Part shown: in pieces, positions 24,010 through 32,808 of the stretch | How positions within the stretch are numbered: position 1 is the first letter of the stretch | Layout of the letters: every line of letters begins with the position of its first letter | Assembly: GCF_030654915.1 (NCBI RefSeq) | Contig: NZ_JAURWM010000237.1 | Location: 1 to 45,846, forward strand | DNA: 45,846 bases | Direction: 5' to 3' | Source of the DNA: Phenylobacterium sp. | GTDB lineage: Bacteria > Pseudomonadota > Alphaproteobacteria > Caulobacterales > Caulobacteraceae | Notes under the pieces: model-generated | Seen by the model: only the letters and a program-made list of their open reading frames with translations | Databases searched by the model: none | What the model was told of the DNA's origin: nothing | Position numbers and translations under genes: made by a program

Positions 24010-25299
24010 TCAATCCTCTGGCTCGCCGGTTCCGGCGATGCGGCGGACATTGGCCCCGCAAGCGCCCAGCTTTTCCTCAAGGCGCTCAAAGCCGCGATCA
24101 AGGTGATAGACGCGGCTGACCACCGTCTCGCCCCGCGCGGCCAAGGCCGCGATCACCAGGCTGACCGAAGCCCGCAAGTCGGTGGCCATGACCTGAGCGC
24201 CTTCCAGCGTCTCGACGCCGCGCACGCGGGCCTCGCCACCCGACACCAAGATGTCCGCGCCCAGCCGCGCCAGTTCAGGCGCGTGCATGAAGCGGTTCTC
24301 GAATATCGTTTCCTTGATCACGCTCTCACCGTCGGCCAGCGTCATCAGGGCCATGAACTGCGCCTGCAAATCGGTGGCGAAGCCCGGATAGGGATCGGTC
24401 TCGATCTCCACCGCCTTCAGCCGCGCGCCGTTGCGCTTGATGGTCATCCCGTCGTTGTGGCGGATCACCTCGACTCCCGCCTCGACCATCTTGTCCAACA
24501 GGGTCTCGACGAAGTCGCTACGAGTCTTGGTCAGGCGCACCTCACCACCGGCCATGGCGGCGGCGAGCGCGAAGGTCCCGGTCTCGATCCGGTCCGGGAT
24601 CACCGAATGTGTCGCACCGTGCAGGTGGTCGACGCCCTGGATGCGGATGGTCGACGTGCCTGCCCCCGACACCTGGGCGCCCATCTTGTTCAAGCATTCG
24701 GCCAAGTCGCCCAGTTCAGGCTCGCGCGCGGCGTTCTTCAGCACCGTCTCGCCCTTGGCGAGCACCGCGGCCAGCATGACATGCTCGGTCGCCCCGACCG
24801 AGACGAACGGAAACTCGATCTCGGCGCCGATCAGGCCACGCGGCGCCTGGGCGTAGACATAGCCCTCATGCAGGTCGATTGACGCGCCGAGCGCGCGCAG
24901 CGCTTCGAGATGCAGGTCCACGGGGCGCGCGCCGATTGTACAGCCGCCGGGCAGTGAAACCTTGGCGTGGCCGGTCCGCGCGATCAGCGGCCCCAGGACA
25001 TTGAATGACGCCCGCATCTGGCGGACTAGGTCGTAAGGCGCGAAGGCGCTGACGATCTCGCGGGTATGAAGGATGGTCTCGGCGCCGTCGTCGCCATCCT
25101 GTTCGATGATGTCGGTCCCGAGCCGGCGCAGCAATTGGCCGAGGAAACGGGTATCGGCCAGGCGCGGCATGTTGGTTAGGCGCAAGGGTTGGTCGGTAAG
25201 CAGGCTGGCGGCCATGAGCTTGATAGCCGAATTCTTGGCGCCGCTGATGACGATTTCGCCCTCAAGCCGCGCGCCGCCGATGATGGCGATACGATCCAA
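24010..25299 (-). CDS. murA: UDP-N-acetylglucosamine 1-carboxyvinyltransferase
   Basis: A 429-residue EPSP-synthase-fold enzyme that transfers enolpyruvate from PEP to UDP-GlcNAc, the first committed step of peptidoglycan synthesis and the target of fosfomycin. The N-terminus '[18 protein letters not shown]' holds the conserved Lys-Asn pair. The fosfomycin-target cysteine is Cys120 in '[15 protein letters not shown]'. '[14 protein letters not shown]' and '[13 protein letters not shown]' are further landmarks. Since Cys rather than Asp is present, no intrinsic fosfomycin resistance is predicted from this site. It is followed immediately by the DUF2948 gene. Confidence 0.98.
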   Translation of the reverse strand: MDRIAIIGGARLEGEIVISGAKNSAIKLMAASLLTDQPLRLTNMPRLADTRFLGQLLRRLGTDIIEQDGDDGAETILHTREIVSAFAPYDLVRQMRASFNVLGPLIARTGHAKVSLPGGCTIGARPVDLHLEALRALGASIDLHEGYVYAQAPRGLIGAEIEFPFVSVGATEHVMLAAVLAKGETVLKNAAREPELGDLAECLNKMGAQVSGAGTSTIRIQGVDHLHGATHSVIPDRIETGTFALAAAMAGGEVRLTKTRSDFVETLLDKMVEAGVEVIRHNDGMTIKRNGARLKAVEIETDPYPGFATDLQAQFMALMTLADGESVIKETIFENRFMHAPELARLGADILVSGGEARVRGVETLEGAQVMATDLRASVSLVIAALAARGETVVSRVYHLDRGFERLEEKLGACGANVRRIAGTGEPED

Positions 25300-25398
25300 T
25301 CTAGTCCCTCAGAAGGGGGCATGCGCTTAGGGGGCGCTCTCCCAGACCCTTCGCTGGCTATCTAGCCTGCGTGGGACGACGGCGAAAGCGGCCCCGCT

Positions 25399-25533
25399 TC
25401 ACGAGCACTTGTCCGAATCGTCGGGCTTCGCGGGCGGCTTGGCGCTCGCTTTACGGCGTCGCAGATTCGCCCTGAGCGCGGCGACAAGCGCCGTCTCCCT
25501 CTCTTCAGCAGCCGTTTTCCCCGGTTTTTCCAT
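25399..25533 (-). CDS. Small basic/acidic conserved-type protein of 44 residues
   Basis: Starting at ATG 25533 and ending at TGA 25399, the frame encodes a 44-residue protein. It begins 'MEKPGKTAAEERETALVAAL', is followed by a strongly basic stretch ('RANLRRRKASAKPPAK') and ends in an acidic tail ('PDDSDKCS'). An AE-rich helix followed by 'LRRRKA' is a pattern I recall from short uncharacterised alphaproteobacterial proteins near murA. It is on the same strand as murA and 99 bases upstream of it. No domain assignment is possible; a nucleic-acid- or ribosome-associated role would be a guess. Confidence 0.6.
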   Translation of the reverse strand: MEKPGKTAAEERETALVAALRANLRRRKASAKPPAKPDDSDKCS

Positions 25534-25593
25534 GCAGAATGGGGGTGCGGCGAGACGACTTGCACGTCAAGTGCGGTTTCCGCGATTTTACGC

Positions 25594-25622
25594 TTCACTC
25601 CGGCCCGCGCTTTGGCTATAGC
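25594..25622 (+). promoter_or_regulatory. Putative promoter of tRNA-Thr
   Basis: TTCACT (25594-25599) and TATAGC (25617-25622) are separated by 17 bases and end 12 bases before the tRNA. Confidence 0.45.
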
Positions 25623-25634
25623 CCGCGCCTCGTC

Positions 25635-25709
<75 letters not shown>

Positions 25710-25711
25710 GT

Positions 25712-25743
25712 GTTCCCCCAACCCTTCTAGGGGTTGGGGGAAC
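25712..25743 (+). terminator. Strong hairpin after tRNA-Thr
   Basis: GTTCCCCCAACCC (25712-25724) and GGGTTGGGGGAAC (25731-25743) form a perfect 13-bp stem with loop TTCTAG, two bases after the tRNA CCA. No U tract follows. It probably ends the tRNA transcript and may also stop the convergent gene at 25774. Confidence 0.65.
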
Positions 25744-25773
25744 GCCAACTCCCCCAACATCGCGACGAGAAAT

Positions 25774-27198
25774 TTAGAGCAGCCGCTCCATTCGCGCGAT
25801 GAACGCTTCGTGGCTCTCGACATTTCCCCATTCGCCGATCTGCGGCGCCAACGAGGTTAGATCGGCCAATTGCCGTTTGGCCTGATCGAACCGTTCCGAG
25901 CGTCGCCGCCGGAAGGTGTCGGCCACCATCACCCGCAACAACAGAGTCGCAGCCATCGGATGGCGCGCCTCCAGCATGGCGGCCGCGGGTTCCAGCACTT
26001 CGATTCGGCTGGGTTCAATCTCGGAGGCGCGACTTAGGACCAACTCCGCCGCGGCCCCGACCGCCGGCCACGACGCCAGGAACCCCAGTGCGTCGCTGAA
26101 CTTGGGATAGAGCTTGGCGAAATCCAACGCCCGTTCCTCGGCCTCGACGTCGTCGAAGTCCTTTAGCCTGCGCAGGAAGTCTCGCAGTCGACCAACCGCC
26201 AGGCGCGTCTCAAACGCCCCCCAGCGAAGCTCCTGCGCCAGTTCGTTTTGACCATCGGCCTCCAGGGCGGCGATGTAGACCTCCTCCCAGGCCTCGCCCC
26301 CAGTTGGAAGCACTCTGCCCCCGGTTGGAGGCGCTGAGTGAGCGAGCGCGGCCAGGGCGTCCTCGGTCCGGCCCGCCGCCAACAGTCGCCGCGCGATCTC
26401 CGCGCCAGCCATGGGCAGCCGCGCCTCGGCCTCAGGAACAGTGGCGATGTAGCCCTCCACGTCGCCCTGCGCGTCGGCCAGGGCCTGCACAGCCGCCCGC
26501 ACCCCGGGCCGCCCACGCGGCGCGGTGTCCAACAATTGCTGCAAACGAGCCCGAAGCGCCGCCAAGCCTGCCGCGTCGAGCGCCGGAACCAGGGTCGTCA
26601 CCAGGTCGCCCAGCACCTGTTCGCTATCAGCCTCCAACAGATCGGCGACCTGCTCGGCCAGAGCCAGCGGCTCGGGGCGCGCACGCGCCACGATGTCGCC
26701 AGCCGCCGCCACGCCGGCGCGAAACGCCTCTTCGACCTGGCCGCGTCCGTCGTCCACCAGGTTAGCCAGCCCCTCGGCCATCCCCAGGAAGCGCCATAGG
26801 AATTGCAGAGCCAGGGCCGCGTCCTTCTCCGCCAATGGCCCCACGATCATCGAGCGCTGGAGCTCAAGGTCACGCGCGAAGGCCTTGTAGCTGCGCCAGT
26901 GCACGCGCGAGCGCCGATCCTCGATGGCGGTCAGCCGCTTGGCGATCTCGTTCGCCAGATGATCGGCCCCCACCTCGCTGGCCAATTCCATGCGTAGCCG
27001 CCGCTTGAGGCTAGGATCGCCGTCGGCGACGTCCATCAACACCGCCGCCAGGCGTTCGGCGCCCAGGGCGACGAGGTTGGGCGCGTTCAGCGTCTTGCGC
27101 GAGCCAGCCCGCTTCACCTCACGCACGACGGCCTCATGGACAGCAGATTCAAAGGGGCGGGCTCCAAGCTCGGTCGACGGATGCTGGCCGGGCGCCAC
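25774..27198 (-). CDS. DUF6880-type helical-repeat protein
   Basis: A 474-residue (or shorter) protein, soluble and rich in Ala, Leu, Glu and Arg. Most of it looks like helical repeats ('LAALRARLQQLLDTAPRG', 'AEIARRLLAAGRTEDALAALA', 'ERALDFAKLYPKFSDALGFLA'), reminiscent of tetratricopeptide or HEAT-like solenoids. The start of the conserved part is 'KTLNAPNLVALGAERLAAVL', the pattern I associate with DUF6880 (long SWIM-less alphaproteobacterial proteins). The first 35-40 residues of the open frame lack this character, so translation may begin at a GTG near 27100. Function unknown. It converges on tRNA-Thr. Confidence 0.72.
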   Translation of the reverse strand: MAPGQHPSTELGARPFESAVHEAVVREVKRAGSRKTLNAPNLVALGAERLAAVLMDVADGDPSLKRRLRMELASEVGADHLANEIAKRLTAIEDRRSRVHWRSYKAFARDLELQRSMIVGPLAEKDAALALQFLWRFLGMAEGLANLVDDGRGQVEEAFRAGVAAAGDIVARARPEPLALAEQVADLLEADSEQVLGDLVTTLVPALDAAGLAALRARLQQLLDTAPRGRPGVRAAVQALADAQGDVEGYIATVPEAEARLPMAGAEIARRLLAAGRTEDALAALAHSAPPTGGRVLPTGGEAWEEVYIAALEADGQNELAQELRWGAFETRLAVGRLRDFLRRLKDFDDVEAEERALDFAKLYPKFSDALGFLASWPAVGAAAELVLSRASEIEPSRIEVLEPAAAMLEARHPMAATLLLRVMVADTFRRRRSERFDQAKRQLADLTSLAPQIGEWGNVESHEAFIARMERLL

Positions 27199-27389
27199 GC
27201 CAGCGACAGCCGCCGAAGTCTCGCAGGCCGCGGTCGATCTGGGCCACGTTCTCGCCCAGCGAGCGACGATGATGATGAGAACGCACCTAGCCCCTCAGCC
27301 GCACTTCGGCGAGGCCGATAAACCGCGAAAGCGTCGGCGCCGACCGGCAGGTCGCACTTTTCCGCCCGAGGCCGGTGCGCGTCTGACCC

Positions 27390-28895
27390 CTAGGCGATAC
27401 CCTGTATCGGCGCTGACATCAGGATATCGGCATCGGAGAGTCCGCTCCGGACAGGCCGCTGAGGCGCAGCAACGGTGCGGGCTGGAGCCGAGGCCACCAC
27501 CCGCAGCCCGACCAGTCCGGGTTCAAGGGTGATCCGACCATCCAACTGCGTCATCCGGGCCTGCATGCCGCTGACCCCTACCCCGACGGACCGCACCGCC
27601 GGGTCAGACAGGCCGACGCCGTCGTCCTCGACCTGTAGAGACACCTGCTGGTCTTCATAGCGGAGCAACACCCCGACCGACCTCGCCCTCGCATGGCGGT
27701 GAACGTTCATCAGCGCCTCCTGCATGACCCGGAACAGGGCGAGTTCAAGATCGAGCGACAGGGACTGACTGGCGCCCACGACATCCACCGAGATGCGCAG
27801 TCCGGTCCGCCGCGCGAACCCATCGGCGAAGGCCCGCAGGGTATCAGGTAGGCCGCGCTCTTCCAGTTCCGGCGGATGCAGCATGAACGAGAAGGTTCTG
27901 ATCTCGCGCTGGGCGGCCGACAGGGCGGTACGGGTGTCGTGAAGCGCCGAGCCACCCTCCAGGTGAAGGCTGATCCGGCGCTCCAGAGCCGTCAGCGACA
28001 GGTCCATGGCGACCAAGTGCTGAACAGTGGAGTCGTGCAGTTCACGTCCAACTCTGCGCCGTTCGGAGGTCTCGGCAATAGCGAGCGCGTGGGCTGCCGC
28101 CTCCAGGGCCTGGGACAACGCATAGTGCTCGCTGACGTCCGTGGCCGTACCGATGGTCTTGCGCACCGCCCCGCTGGCGTCGCGGGCGAACACCCGGGCG
28201 CGCGAGCGTATCGGCAACCACCGGCCGTCCGGCGCCAGCATCCGCAGCGTCACGTCCGAGACCGCGTCGTCGTTCATGGACGCCAGTTGGGCCAGGTGAT
28301 TGATGAAGTTCGGTACGTCCTCGGGGTGCATCCGCTCACGGATGGCGTCAAAGTCGATCCCAGCCGGCGGAATGCCAAGCAAATCCAGCAGCTCCTTTTG
28401 GACGTAGCTGGTTCTGTGCGCGGCCAGGTCATAGACATAGACCATTCCCATGTTGAGCGGCCCCAGCCGATCAAGCAGGGTGCGCCGCTCCTTGGAGAAC
28501 ATGTCGCGGCGAGCCGGCTCTATCGTCAGCAGGATCTGGCCCGCGGCCCCATTGTGAATAGGACTGGCCACGACGTCGCGCCGCAGAGCGCTCGTGGCGG
28601 TTCGGTAGGTGATCGAGGCGCTGGCGGCCTTGGCCTGCTGTTGGCACCGCCTGACCGCGTCGGAAATCAGCAAGTAGCTCTCAGGTGGAAAGACGTCTCG
28701 CAATCGACGCCCCCGTATCGCAGAAGCTTTCAGACCCAGCTCGGCCAGGAAGGCGCTGCTGAACCCCATGAAGCTTGGATCCCCGTCGTTTACGTCCAGC
28801 ACGGCGGCCGGCCTCGGCATCGCCGAAAGGATGGGGCCATAGTTGATCGATCTTGCTCTACTTGTCTTGTGCGCCAACCCCGTCATCGACACCAT
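27390..28895 (-). CDS. Two-PAS sensor histidine kinase of the NarX/DesK (HisKA_3) type
   Basis: A 501-residue soluble kinase from ATG 28895, chosen because GAGGAGGG lies directly upstream; the frame is open 29 codons further. It has no membrane helix. Two PAS-like sensor domains (about residues 20-125 and 145-255, the second with 'MHPEDVPNFINHLAQL' and a PAC-like 'FARDASGAVRKTIGTATDV') precede the dimerisation helix. The phospho-acceptor His287 is in 'RRRVGRELHDSTVQHL'. The ATPase domain shows 'QEALMNVHRHARA' and 'VEDDGVGL', then 'GVGVSGMQARMTQLDG'. This subtype pairs with NarL/FixJ regulators. The divergent response regulator gene 184 bases away is the obvious partner. The signal is probably cytoplasmic (redox, light or metabolite); no cofactor residue can be identified. 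Confidence 0.88.
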   Translation of the reverse strand: MVSMTGLAHKTSRARSINYGPILSAMPRPAAVLDVNDGDPSFMGFSSAFLAELGLKASAIRGRRLRDVFPPESYLLISDAVRRCQQQAKAASASITYRTATSALRRDVVASPIHNGAAGQILLTIEPARRDMFSKERRTLLDRLGPLNMGMVYVYDLAAHRTSYVQKELLDLLGIPPAGIDFDAIRERMHPEDVPNFINHLAQLASMNDDAVSDVTLRMLAPDGRWLPIRSRARVFARDASGAVRKTIGTATDVSEHYALSQALEAAAHALAIAETSERRRVGRELHDSTVQHLVAMDLSLTALERRISLHLEGGSALHDTRTALSAAQREIRTFSFMLHPPELEERGLPDTLRAFADGFARRTGLRISVDVVGASQSLSLDLELALFRVMQEALMNVHRHARARSVGVLLRYEDQQVSLQVEDDGVGLSDPAVRSVGVGVSGMQARMTQLDGRITLEPGLVGLRVVASAPARTVAAPQRPVRSGLSDADILMSAPIQGIA

Positions 28896-29050
28896 CGCCC
28901 TCCTCGAAGGGCGCCGCCTCATCAAGCGGCGCCGTACGCGGAACTGAATAGTCCCACGGCTTCCGCCCCGTCCCAACGCCAACTATACACATACAGCTAG
29001 ATCAGGGTTCTTACCTATACGATAATGCCACCATCAGGTGTACTACCTAA

Positions 29051-29065
29051 GGGATCGCTGATCCC
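29051..29065. promoter_or_regulatory. Palindrome in the kinase-regulator divergent region
   Basis: GGGATC-gct-GATCCC is a perfect 6-base-arm palindrome 15 bases upstream of the response regulator ATG and overlapping the zone before its ribosome site (TAGGAG). It could be the regulator's own operator. Confidence 0.4.
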
Positions 29066-29079
29066 GATAGGAGCAACCG

Positions 29080-29715
29080 ATGCTGAGAATTCTCATCGCA
29101 GACGATCATGAGATCGTGCGGCGCGGTGTTCGACAGATCGTCGAGGCCCATCCTGGCTGGGAGGTTTGCGGTGAAGCGGCCGATGGCCAAGCGGCGCTGA
29201 ACATGGCCATCCAGGAGAAGCCGGACGTGATGGTGCTGGATGTTTCCCTACCGGTGATGAACGGGATCGCGGTGACCCGGCGGCTCCGTCAGGACGCACC
29301 TCAGACCAAGGTCCTGCTGTTCACCATGCATGATGACGACGAGACGGTGAGCGCCGGCCTGTCGGCTGGAGCCCGCGGCTATCTCCTGAAAATGGAGAAC
29401 GAACAGCTTTTGGAGGCGGCGATTTCGGCGCTCGGGGCCAACCGGCCCTACTTCTCCTCGGTCGTGTCGGAACTGCTCCTGGACGCGGCGGTTCATGATC
29501 GCCGGAAATCTCGACTGGAGAGCTTCACCAATCGCGAGTTGGAGGTCGCTCAGCTGATCTCAGAGGGCAATTCCAACAAACACATCGCGCGTCTACTGTC
29601 CTTGAGCGTGAAGACCGTGGAGAGCCATCGCGCCGCGGCGATGCGCAAGGCCGGAGTGCACACCACCGCCGAGTTCGTCAGATTCGCCATCAAGCAAAAG
29701 CTCATTCAGCCCTGA
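29080..29715 (+). CDS. NarL/FixJ-family response regulator
   Basis: A 211-residue two-domain regulator. The receiver domain carries the acidic pair 'IADDHEIVRRGV' and the phospho-acceptor Asp54 in 'VMVLDVSLPVMNG'. The LuxR-type helix-turn-helix is at about residues 145-207 ('LTNRELEVAQLISEGNSNKHI', 'LLSLSVKTVESHRAAAMRK'). AGGAG is 8 bases upstream of the ATG. It is divergent from the HisKA_3 kinase and almost certainly its cognate partner. The next genes on the same strand (DUF4136, DUF2092 and the glycine-rich protein) are candidate targets by proximity; this is inference. Confidence 0.95.
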   Translation: MLRILIADDHEIVRRGVRQIVEAHPGWEVCGEAADGQAALNMAIQEKPDVMVLDVSLPVMNGIAVTRRLRQDAPQTKVLLFTMHDDDETVSAGLSAGARGYLLKMENEQLLEAAISALGANRPYFSSVVSELLLDAAVHDRRKSRLESFTNRELEVAQLISEGNSNKHIARLLSLSVKTVESHRAAAMRKAGVHTTAEFVRFAIKQKLIQP

Positions 29716-29976
29716 TAGGGTTCCATGCGGAGCATGCGCTGAGGGCGGTGGGTGAAACCCTGTGAGGGTCTCGCCGTTGCGAGGGCTCGACGTCCGCGCC
29801 TGGTTTCCCAACGTTTCGACCGACCGAAGCCACCAGCCAGGAACCGGAGGCCGAACTCGAATTCAGAGCGCGGCGCACAGGCTATCCTGAGACAGGCTTG
29901 AGGGTTTCGCCCGACTGACGCGGAGGCGGCGCGGGCAAACCATCGGTGCGGTTCAGGCACGCGAAGGAAGCCCTCC

Positions 29977-30534
29977 ATGTTCCGCCAAGTCACCGCCCCG
30001 GCTATGTTGACGCTTCTACTGCTGGCGGGCTGCGCGAGCGGCCCGGATGTTAGGGTCGACGTCGATCCCTCGGCCAATATCGCCGGCTACCGAACCTATT
30101 CCTGGGCCTATCACGACACCCCGCGCGGAATGAACCCGCTAGCCTACCAGCGTGTACGGCAGTCCATAGACGCCAACCTGGCGACCCGAGGCTATAGCCA
30201 GGCCGACCCTGGCGACTTCGCGATCAGCTTCACCCTTGGCGCGCGCGACAAGGTCGAGGTGACTGACTTTGGCCCCTACGGCCCCTTCTATCCCGGCTAT
30301 GGCCGAGGCTTCCGTGGCGGCTGGGCCGCGCCCTACAACAATGTCGACGTGCGCAACGTCACCGAAGGCACCCTCACCATCGACATCTACGACACCGGCA
30401 CGAAGAAGCCGGTCTGGCACGGCGTCGCGACCCAGAACATCGGATCGAACGTCACCCAGGATCAGATTGATCTCGCGGTGAGTTCAGTGCTCGCCAAGTT
30501 CGCACCCGGCCAAGCGGCTCCGCCGCCAAACTAA
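29977..30534 (+). CDS. DUF4136 lipoprotein
   Basis: A 185-residue predicted outer-membrane or periplasmic lipoprotein. The signal sequence 'MLTLLLLAGCASG' ends in a lipobox with the lipidated cysteine near residue 19. The mature part matches DUF4136: 'VDPSANIAGYRTYSWAYHD', 'DFAISFTLGARDKVEV', then 'GTLTIDIYDTGTKKPVWHG'. The family is widespread in Gram-negative bacteria and functionally unassigned. GAAGGAAG precedes the ATG. It starts about 260 bases after the response regulator gene; that gap shows no terminator or other gene. Confidence 0.88.
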   Translation: MFRQVTAPAMLTLLLLAGCASGPDVRVDVDPSANIAGYRTYSWAYHDTPRGMNPLAYQRVRQSIDANLATRGYSQADPGDFAISFTLGARDKVEVTDFGPYGPFYPGYGRGFRGGWAAPYNNVDVRNVTEGTLTIDIYDTGTKKPVWHGVATQNIGSNVTQDQIDLAVSSVLAKFAPGQAAPPPN

Positions 30535-30598
30535 CTCAGCACGCCACCCGCCAGGTGTCGTTCCTGGCGGGCAAAGACACCCACTGGGAGCCAAGCCC

Positions 30599-31378
30599 AT
30601 GAGGCAATTCAAACTACTTGCGGCGTCCATTCTCGGAGCCGGTCTGCTGACAGCCCCTATCCACGCGGCCGCCCAGACGCCACCGGCCCAGCCCTCGGCG
30701 CCAGCAGTCGATCCGGCCGCGCTCAAGGCGCTTGAGACCATGAGCGCCTATCTGCGCACCCTGAACGCCTTCGAGATGAAGGCCGACGTGGTGGCCGACG
30801 ACGTCACCGACGAGGGGCGCAAACTACAGATCGGCAGCACCATCACCTACCAGGTGCGCAAGCCCAACCAGTTCACCATCGACACCGTCTCCGACCGCAA
30901 GGTCCGCAAGCTCTATTACGACGGCAAGCAGATCACGCTCTTCGCGCCGAAGGTCGGGTTCTACGCCCAGGCCCCGGCCCCGCCGACGATCCGCGAGACC
31001 CTGGACGTGCTGCACGACCAGTATGACATCGAGGTGCCCCTGGAGGACCTCTTCCGTTGGGGTGAGCCGGGCGACAATCGCGACCAGCTGACCCGGGGCT
31101 TCTATGTCGGCCCGGCCAGGATCGGCGGGATCGAGACCGATCAATACGCCTACAGCACCGGCGACGTGGATTGGCAGGTCTGGATCGAGCGGGGCGATAA
31201 ACCGGTTCCGCGCAAGATCGTCATCACCAGCCTGTTCGACGAGACCGATCCGCAGTTCGCCGCGACCATGAGCTGGAACACCGCCCCAGGCCTCAAGGAC
31301 GCCGACTTCACGTTCGCGCCGCCGCCGAACGCGACCTCGATCAAGTTCGCCACCGCGACCACAACAGCCACCAAGTGA
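30599..31378 (+). CDS. DUF2092 exported protein
   Basis: A 259-residue secreted protein. The signal peptide is residues 1-26 ('LLAASILGAGLLTAPIHAAAQ'). The mature domain matches DUF2092: 'LKALETMSAYLRTLNAFEMKADV', read as 'METMSAYLRTL'-type helix, then 'TYQVRKPNQFTIDTVSDRK', 'RKLYYDGKQITLFAPKVGFYA', 'IDQYAYSTGDVDWQVWIERG'. The fold resembles LolA/LppX-like lipoprotein carriers, but a carrier role is only inferred. The stop codon overlaps or abuts the start of the next gene, so the two are coupled. I recall that DUF2092 and a small glycine-rich partner are often adjacent. Confidence 0.87.
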   Translation: MRQFKLLAASILGAGLLTAPIHAAAQTPPAQPSAPAVDPAALKALETMSAYLRTLNAFEMKADVVADDVTDEGRKLQIGSTITYQVRKPNQFTIDTVSDRKVRKLYYDGKQITLFAPKVGFYAQAPAPPTIRETLDVLHDQYDIEVPLEDLFRWGEPGDNRDQLTRGFYVGPARIGGIETDQYAYSTGDVDWQVWIERGDKPVPRKIVITSLFDETDPQFAATMSWNTAPGLKDADFTFAPPPNATSIKFATATTTATK

Positions 31379-31389
31379 GGAGCGCCGTC

Positions 31390-32040
31390 ATGATATCCGC
31401 TCGTCGAGCCCTGCATCTCCAAGCCGCCACCCTGATGGGCGCGGCCCTGGCCATGACGATCACCGCCATTCCCAAGGACGCCTTCGCCCGTCCAGGCGGC
31501 GGCGGTGGGGGCGGCGGCCGCGCCGCCGCCAGCAGCGTTCAGCGTGGCGGCGGCGGGGGCGCCCAGCGCGCCGCCGCCTCCAGACCTCAGACCGGCGCCA
31601 GGCAACAACCCGCCGCGCGCCCCGCCAACGCCAATCGCGGCGGCGACGTCGCTCGGGGCGGAGGGAACGCCGCCTACGGAGGCGGTAACGTCGCGCGCGG
31701 TGGCGGCAACACGGCCTACGGCGGCGGCAACGTCGCGCGCGGCGGCAACAACCGGGTGAACACGGGCAACGTCAATGTCGGCAACGACGTGAATATCGAT
31801 GTCGATAACGGGTGGGACAACAACGGCTGGGACTACCATCCCGTCGCCCGGGGCGTGGCCTTCGGCACCGCGGCGGCGGTGACGTCGGCCGTCGTCGGCT
31901 CGATGATCTACAGCCTGCCGCCGTCCTGCTCCAACCGCGTGTACGGCGGCGTCACCTACTCCTACTGCAATGGAGCCTGGTACCAGCCGCAGTATTCTGG
32001 TTCCCAGGTGACCTACGTCGTCGTCAACCAGCCCTACTGA
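31390..32040 (+). CDS. Glycine-rich exported repeat protein
   Basis: A 216-residue protein from ATG 31390, preceded by GAGGAGC; a GTG at 31375 that overlaps the previous stop is the alternative. Signal peptide ('LMGAALAMTITAIPKDAFA'), then a low-complexity Gly/Ala/Asn/Arg region with a 14-residue unit of the type 'AYGGGNVARGGGNT' repeated three times. Next is an Asn/Asp stretch ('NVNVGNDVNIDVDNGWDNN'), a short hydrophobic helix ('FGTAAAVTSAVVGSMIY'), and a C-terminal motif with two cysteines ('PPSCSNRVYGGVTYSYCNGAWY'). The last part is a common periplasmic-protein ending. It is probably co-expressed with the DUF2092 gene. Function unknown. Confidence 0.8.
   Translation: MISARRALHLQAATLMGAALAMTITAIPKDAFARPGGGGGGGGRAAASSVQRGGGGGAQRAAASRPQTGARQQPAARPANANRGGDVARGGGNAAYGGGNVARGGGNTAYGGGNVARGGNNRVNTGNVNVGNDVNIDVDNGWDNNGWDYHPVARGVAFGTAAAVTSAVVGSMIYSLPPSCSNRVYGGVTYSYCNGAWYQPQYSGSQVTYVVVNQPY
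31630..31755 (+). repeat. Three tandem 42-bp in-frame repeats
   Basis: Units 31630-31671, 31672-31713 and 31714-31755 encode 'ANRGGDVARGGGNA', 'AYGGGNVARGGGNT' and 'AYGGGNVARGGNNR'. The second and third are nearly identical at DNA level; the first is more diverged. The in-frame 42-base length suggests that copy number could vary. Confidence 0.8.
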
Positions 32041-32143
32041 CGACTCGCGGGATACCGACCGGGTTCGCACTCGTCGTCTCGCTGGCCGCTCGGCGCCCTC
32101 GGTGAGGTCCGAAACAGGCGCCCAATCGGGCGGCGAGGCGTTT

Positions 32144-32806
32144 CTAGCCCCCCCAGCCCCAAAGGAAAGCTGGGGGGATGGCTGGCAGGGTCAAGGTGCG
32201 GACGACGCCGATCACGCAGGCGACCGACGACAGCAGGGCCAAGATCATTCGCACCCTTGGGCGCTTGAAGGTCTGGCAAATCCCCCCAAAGAACAGCGCG
32301 CTGGCCAGGATCACGGTCGCCTGAACATAGATGTCGCCAATGTCGTTGTCGCGCTGCCCCTGATCGAAGATAGCCTGGGCTTTGGCTTCGAGCGCCTCGG
32401 CCTGTACGCGTTCCGGCAGGCTGTATTCCTTCATGACGAAGGGTCCCTGCGGCGCGTCGGGGTTGGTCAGCGGATGCAGCGCGGTCCAGGCGTCGAACGC
32501 CTGCCGGAAGTCAGGCCGAAACCGCGCGTAGTAAAAGTCCTGCAACTGGGTTTCGCCGGCGCCCACCGCGTTGAGCCAGGATGAGAAGATCGCGAGATCC
32601 ACGGCCTCCAGGATGTCGGCCCGAGCCGAGGCCTTCGCCCCCTCGATCCGCAGGGCGTTGGCGCGGGTGTAGCTCGCCGCCTGCTCGCCGTCCCAGAGCG
32701 CCGCCTGATAGGTGGACCAGGTCGTGGTCAGCGCGGCCACCGACAGGCTGACGACAATCAGCGCCTCCAGCCACGGAGGATCGACCTGATGCTTAGCGTC
32801 CACCAT
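32144..32806 (-). CDS. DUF4337-type membrane protein
   Basis: A 220-residue inner-membrane protein. One N-terminal helix ('WLEALIVVSLSVAALTTTW', residues 12-30) and a C-terminal hairpin of two helices ('IYVQATVILASALFFGGI' and 'MILALLSSVACVIGVVRTL') flank a soluble middle. 'STYQAALWDGEQAASYTRANA' matches the DUF4337 pattern of membrane proteins with a 'YQ-A-W' start. It starts 2 bases after the end of the DUF1622 gene, so the two membrane proteins form one unit. The stop codon lies inside a GC-rich inverted repeat (CCCCCCAGC / GCTGGGGGG). Function unknown. Confidence 0.78.
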   Translation of the reverse strand: MVDAKHQVDPPWLEALIVVSLSVAALTTTWSTYQAALWDGEQAASYTRANALRIEGAKASARADILEAVDLAIFSSWLNAVGAGETQLQDFYYARFRPDFRQAFDAWTALHPLTNPDAPQGPFVMKEYSLPERVQAEALEAKAQAIFDQGQRDNDIGDIYVQATVILASALFFGGICQTFKRPRVRMILALLSSVACVIGVVRTLTLPAIPPAFLWGWGG

Positions 32807-32808
32807 CC

